Part shown: positions 6,823-8,601 of the stretch, in pieces
Numbering within the stretch: the first letter of the stretch is position 1
Layout: each line of letters opens with the position of its first letter
From: an uncultured Verrucomicrobiota bacterium
GTDB lineage: Bacteria; Verrucomicrobiota; Verrucomicrobiia; Chthoniobacterales; SZAS-18
Length of the DNA stretch: 8,601 nt
Direction: 5' to 3'
NCBI GenBank assembly: GCA_937873255.1
Contig: CALMVM010000027.1
Location: forward strand, 1-8,601
The notes under the pieces: model-generated
Databases searched by the model: none
Seen by the model: the letters and a program-made list of their open reading frames with translations, nothing else
What the model was told of the DNA's origin: nothing
Program-made: the position numbers and the translations under genes

Positions 6823-6838
6823 TACCGCGATGGCAGTA
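6823..6838 (-). promoter_or_regulatory. Candidate HipB operator O1
   Basis: TACCGC-GATG-GCAGTA is a 16-bp imperfect palindrome ending 2 bp before the hipB start codon. It shares the pattern TACYGY-N4-GCRGTA with the second copy at 6895-6910; centres are 72 bp apart, about seven helical turns. Repression of initiation by HipB binding is inferred. Confidence 0.55.
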
Positions 6839-6894
6839 AAACTGCGTTTGGAGACTCGAATGCTACCTGTTTTGGCTAGCAAGAACAAATGAAT

Positions 6895-6910
6895 TACTGT
6901 TCCGGCGGTA
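6895..6910 (-). promoter_or_regulatory. Candidate HipB operator O2, inside the hipB promoter
   Basis: TACTGT-TCCG-GCGGTA matches O1 in both half-sites. On the minus strand it fills the spacer immediately after a -35-like TTGAAA (complement of 6912-6917); the matching -10 is poor (ATTCAT after 17 bp), so promoter placement is tentative while the repeat itself is clear. TTGTTC-N17-TAGCAT, lying between O2 and O1, is another promoter possibility. Confidence 0.5.
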
Positions 6911-6913
6911 ATT

Positions 6914-7529
6914 TCAAGCGTCGTATGATTCCCCAAGCTGTTTGACGGGTTGGTTGACGGGTAATCGCGCAACGCCTCGCCGCTGGCGAATTCGGCTTCT
7001 TTCAATCCCCCCCTCCTCCTCCCAGTACAGGAGGCAAATCCGGTCCGCCTCGCGGCGCTTGGCGCGGACGAACTCCTTGGCCTCCTCGCGGAACGCGTGC
7101 TGGAGCTGCTTGGCCGAGGGCAGCGGTGCGTGCACGCGCTGCATCGTGCGCATGACCTGCTCGAAGATCCGCGCGTTCTTTTTGGCCGCCCGACGTCGTT
7201 CCTCCCAATCCAGGAGCCGTAATTGGTCCAAGAGCGAGCGCGTGGCGTCCAGCGTGCCGTCGTCCGAACCGCCGGCGGGCGACTCCTCGCAATGGGAGGC
7301 TGAAGCGCGCCGGAACGGCTTCCGAGCCGACGAGCAGGGTGTGGTCGAAATCTTCCGGAATCAGGGGATCGAGCGCGACCTGCAACTCGCCGACCTGCGC
7401 GAGCATGTCGGCCGGCAGCAGGCCGGTTTCCTCCTCGCTATCGTCCCGGTAGAAACGGAAGCCTTCCTCCGGCAGCGGCCGGGCGGCCCGCGCCAGGACT
7501 CTGTAATGCAGTTCGAGGACTTCTTTCAT
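6914..7529 (-). pseudogene. Unidentified charged helical protein, frameshifted
   Basis: I do not recognise the family. From ATG 7529 the first frame reads well: EVLELHYRVLARAARPLP, then GFRFYRDDSEEETGLLPAD and DFDHTLLVGSEAVPARFSLP (to about 7300). It then becomes Arg/Gly-rich noise. A second frame takes over at about EESPAGGSDDG (near 7280) and continues as a coherent Lys/Arg/Glu-rich helical region, WEERRRAAKKNARIFEQVM, then EEAKEFVRAKRREADRICLLYWEEE. One extra base (or two missing) near 7275-7305 reconciles them; the corrected length is about 204 residues if the stop at 6914 is used. A seven-C run at 7007-7013 hides a second possibility: one more base there would end the protein near 7002, clear of the hip promoter. 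A GTG at 7598 overlapping the vapC stop by 4 nt is a possible earlier start, but its extra 23 residues look random. No cysteine cluster, signal peptide or membrane segment. Confidence 0.55.
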
Positions 7530-7594
7530 CTCGGTCGCTGTCCAAGATGCGGATCCGCCCTCCCGAGTCAAAGCAACTCTCTCGCACGCTCCCG

Positions 7595-7981
7595 TCACCA
7601 GAGCAGGGTGAGCGCTGGATACTGCCGGATCAGCGGATCGGGCGTCAACAGGGTCAGGCGATGGGTTCGGGCGACGGCAATCAGCAGACGGTCAAACGGA
7701 TCGGCGTGCAACGCCGGCAAGGCAGCGGCCGCAATGGCGCTGTCCATTTCCAGAGCCAGGCTCTTGAGTCCATGCAGCCGCGACGCCAAATCCATCCATT
7801 CAGCGGGCGGCCGCGGCAGCACCAGCTTGCCCTTGGCTGCCTTCTGGGCAATCTCGAAACCCGAGATGGCCGAGACATAGAGCTGGCCCGCGTGTTTGGA
7901 GATGGCCTGCCGGGCGGCGGCGGAGAGCTTCGCCTGATCGCTGGTCAACCAGAGCAGGGTGCAAGTGTCCAAGAGCAGCAT
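7595..7981 (-). CDS. vapC: VapC-family PIN-domain ribonuclease toxin
   Basis: A 128-residue PIN nuclease, full family length. Conserved acidic residues are in place: Asp5 in MLLLDTCTLLWL, Glu43 in SGFEIA, Asp94/Asp97 in HADPFDRLLIA, and Asp115 in LLTPDPLIRQY; together they bind Mg2+ or Mn2+ for RNA cleavage. Related VapC toxins cut tRNA or rRNA; the target here is unknown. A GTG at 7990 would add three residues, but ATG 7981 has GAGGTGG five nt upstream, so it is chosen. The Shine-Dalgarno sequence overlaps the antitoxin stop, which implies coupled translation. This PIN subtype with a Phd/YefM partner is common. The gene is intact, unlike hipT nearby. Confidence 0.92.
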   Translation of the reverse strand: MLLLDTCTLLWLTSDQAKLSAAARQAISKHAGQLYVSAISGFEIAQKAAKGKLVLPRPPAEWMDLASRLHGLKSLALEMDSAIAAAALPALHADPFDRLLIAVARTHRLTLLTPDPLIRQYPALTLLW

Positions 7982-7986
7982 GGCGG

Positions 7987-7991
7987 CCACC

Positions 7992-7993
<2 letters not shown>
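7987..7993 (-). promoter_or_regulatory. Strong ribosome binding site that sets the vapC start
   Basis: Minus-strand GAGGTGG, 5 nt before ATG 7981, is the clearest Shine-Dalgarno sequence in the window. Its first two bases belong to the antitoxin TGA stop, so ribosomes ending there are placed to restart on vapC. It excludes GTG 7990, which lies within it. Confidence 0.75.
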
Positions 7994-8297
<304 letters not shown>

Positions 8298-8601
8298 TCA
8301 GGCCGCGCTGTCGCCGTTGAGGATGTCGAGCACGAAGTTGTCTATCGTCGTCTGGCGCAGCCGGCTGGACATGACCATGCGGCCAAGGGGCGACGCCGCC
8401 AGGGCCGCGTTCTCCAGTTCGGCGCGCATCGCCGGCGGCAGGGACGCCAGATGCTGACGCACCCGGGTCTGGTCCTTCTCCCAGTTGGCGTCCTGGTGCG
8501 CGCGTTGGGCATCCGGTAGGGCTTTTTTGAGCCGGGCGGGATCCTCCGTCACCCGGGCCTTTTCGGCGCGCAGGCGGGCTTCCCCGGCCAGTTGCGCGTG
8601 G
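8298..8601 (-). CDS. 3' end of an unidentified gene (cut by window edge)
   Basis: A minus-strand frame is open from the right edge to TGA at 8298-8300, giving about 100 C-terminal residues. It is helical and charged: a coiled-coil-like LAGEARLRAEKARV stretch, then LKKALPDAQRAHQDANWEKD, LASLPPAMRAELENAALA and a tail ending TIDNFVLDILNGD. No catalytic motif is visible. An in-frame GTG at 8552 exists but the frame clearly continues upstream, so the real start is outside the window. A regulatory or replication-type protein is possible, but nothing here shows it. The 63-bp gap to the antitoxin gene contains the phd-vapC promoter. Confidence 0.6.
   Translation of the reverse strand, partial: HAQLAGEARLRAEKARVTEDPARLKKALPDAQRAHQDANWEKDQTRVRQHLASLPPAMRAELENAALAASPLGRMVMSSRLRQTTIDNFVLDILNGDSAA

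Noticed and set aside
7982..7990. GTG 7990 as the vapC start
   Set aside because: It lies inside the strong GAGGTGG ribosome site that fits ATG 7981.

Overview
The window is high-GC bacterial DNA with two halves of different character. The first half (1-4110) is an intact surface-polysaccharide locus. The second half (about 4617-8601) is an accessory stretch of toxin-antitoxin genes and broken genes. No rRNA or marker gene fixes the organism. High GC, weak or absent Shine-Dalgarno sequences at most starts, and the gene types (a plant-like rhamnose epimerase/reductase, an N-box ATPase remnant, HipBST) would suit a Verrucomicrobiota-type genome, but this is only a low-confidence impression.

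Region 1, minus strand (1623 down to 1): an NRS/ER-like (UER1-like) 4-keto-6-deoxyhexose 3,5-epimerase/4-reductase is followed by the 5' end of rmlB (dTDP-glucose 4,6-dehydratase), which runs off the left edge. Together the pair could convert NDP-glucose to NDP-rhamnose with two proteins instead of RmlB, RmlC and RmlD. Region 2, plus strand and divergent from region 1 (1762-4110): a good sigma70-type promoter and a GC-rich repeated leader precede a polyprenyl-phosphate sugar phosphotransferase, which starts repeat-unit assembly on the lipid carrier. A class I methyltransferase follows 6 bp later. Region 3 (4111-4616) is a non-coding gap of about 500 bp. Region 4 (4617-5192) is the N-terminal part of a protein that reaches a GHKL-ATPase N-box and then loses all recognisable homology.

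Region 5, minus strand (6820 down to 5346), is the most interesting locus: a tripartite HipBST toxin-antitoxin operon with overlapping hipB, hipS and hipT. hipB and hipS are intact. hipT carries two single-base deletions about 40 bp apart, both in short homopolymers, and they put the catalytic GNEDMH loop in a different frame from the rest of the kinase. Two matching 16-bp palindromes (TACYGY-N4-GCRGTA), 72 bp apart upstream of hipB, look like the operators. Region 6 (7529 down to 6914) is an unidentified charged helical protein, also frameshifted. Region 7 (8234 down to 7595) is an intact Phd-VapC module with a palindromic promoter and a probably near-leaderless antitoxin mRNA. The right edge holds the 3' end of an unidentified gene.

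Broken genes occur only in the right half, while all of 1-4110 reads cleanly. This favours real decay of an accessory island over generally poor sequence, although the two hipT indels still need read-level confirmation.
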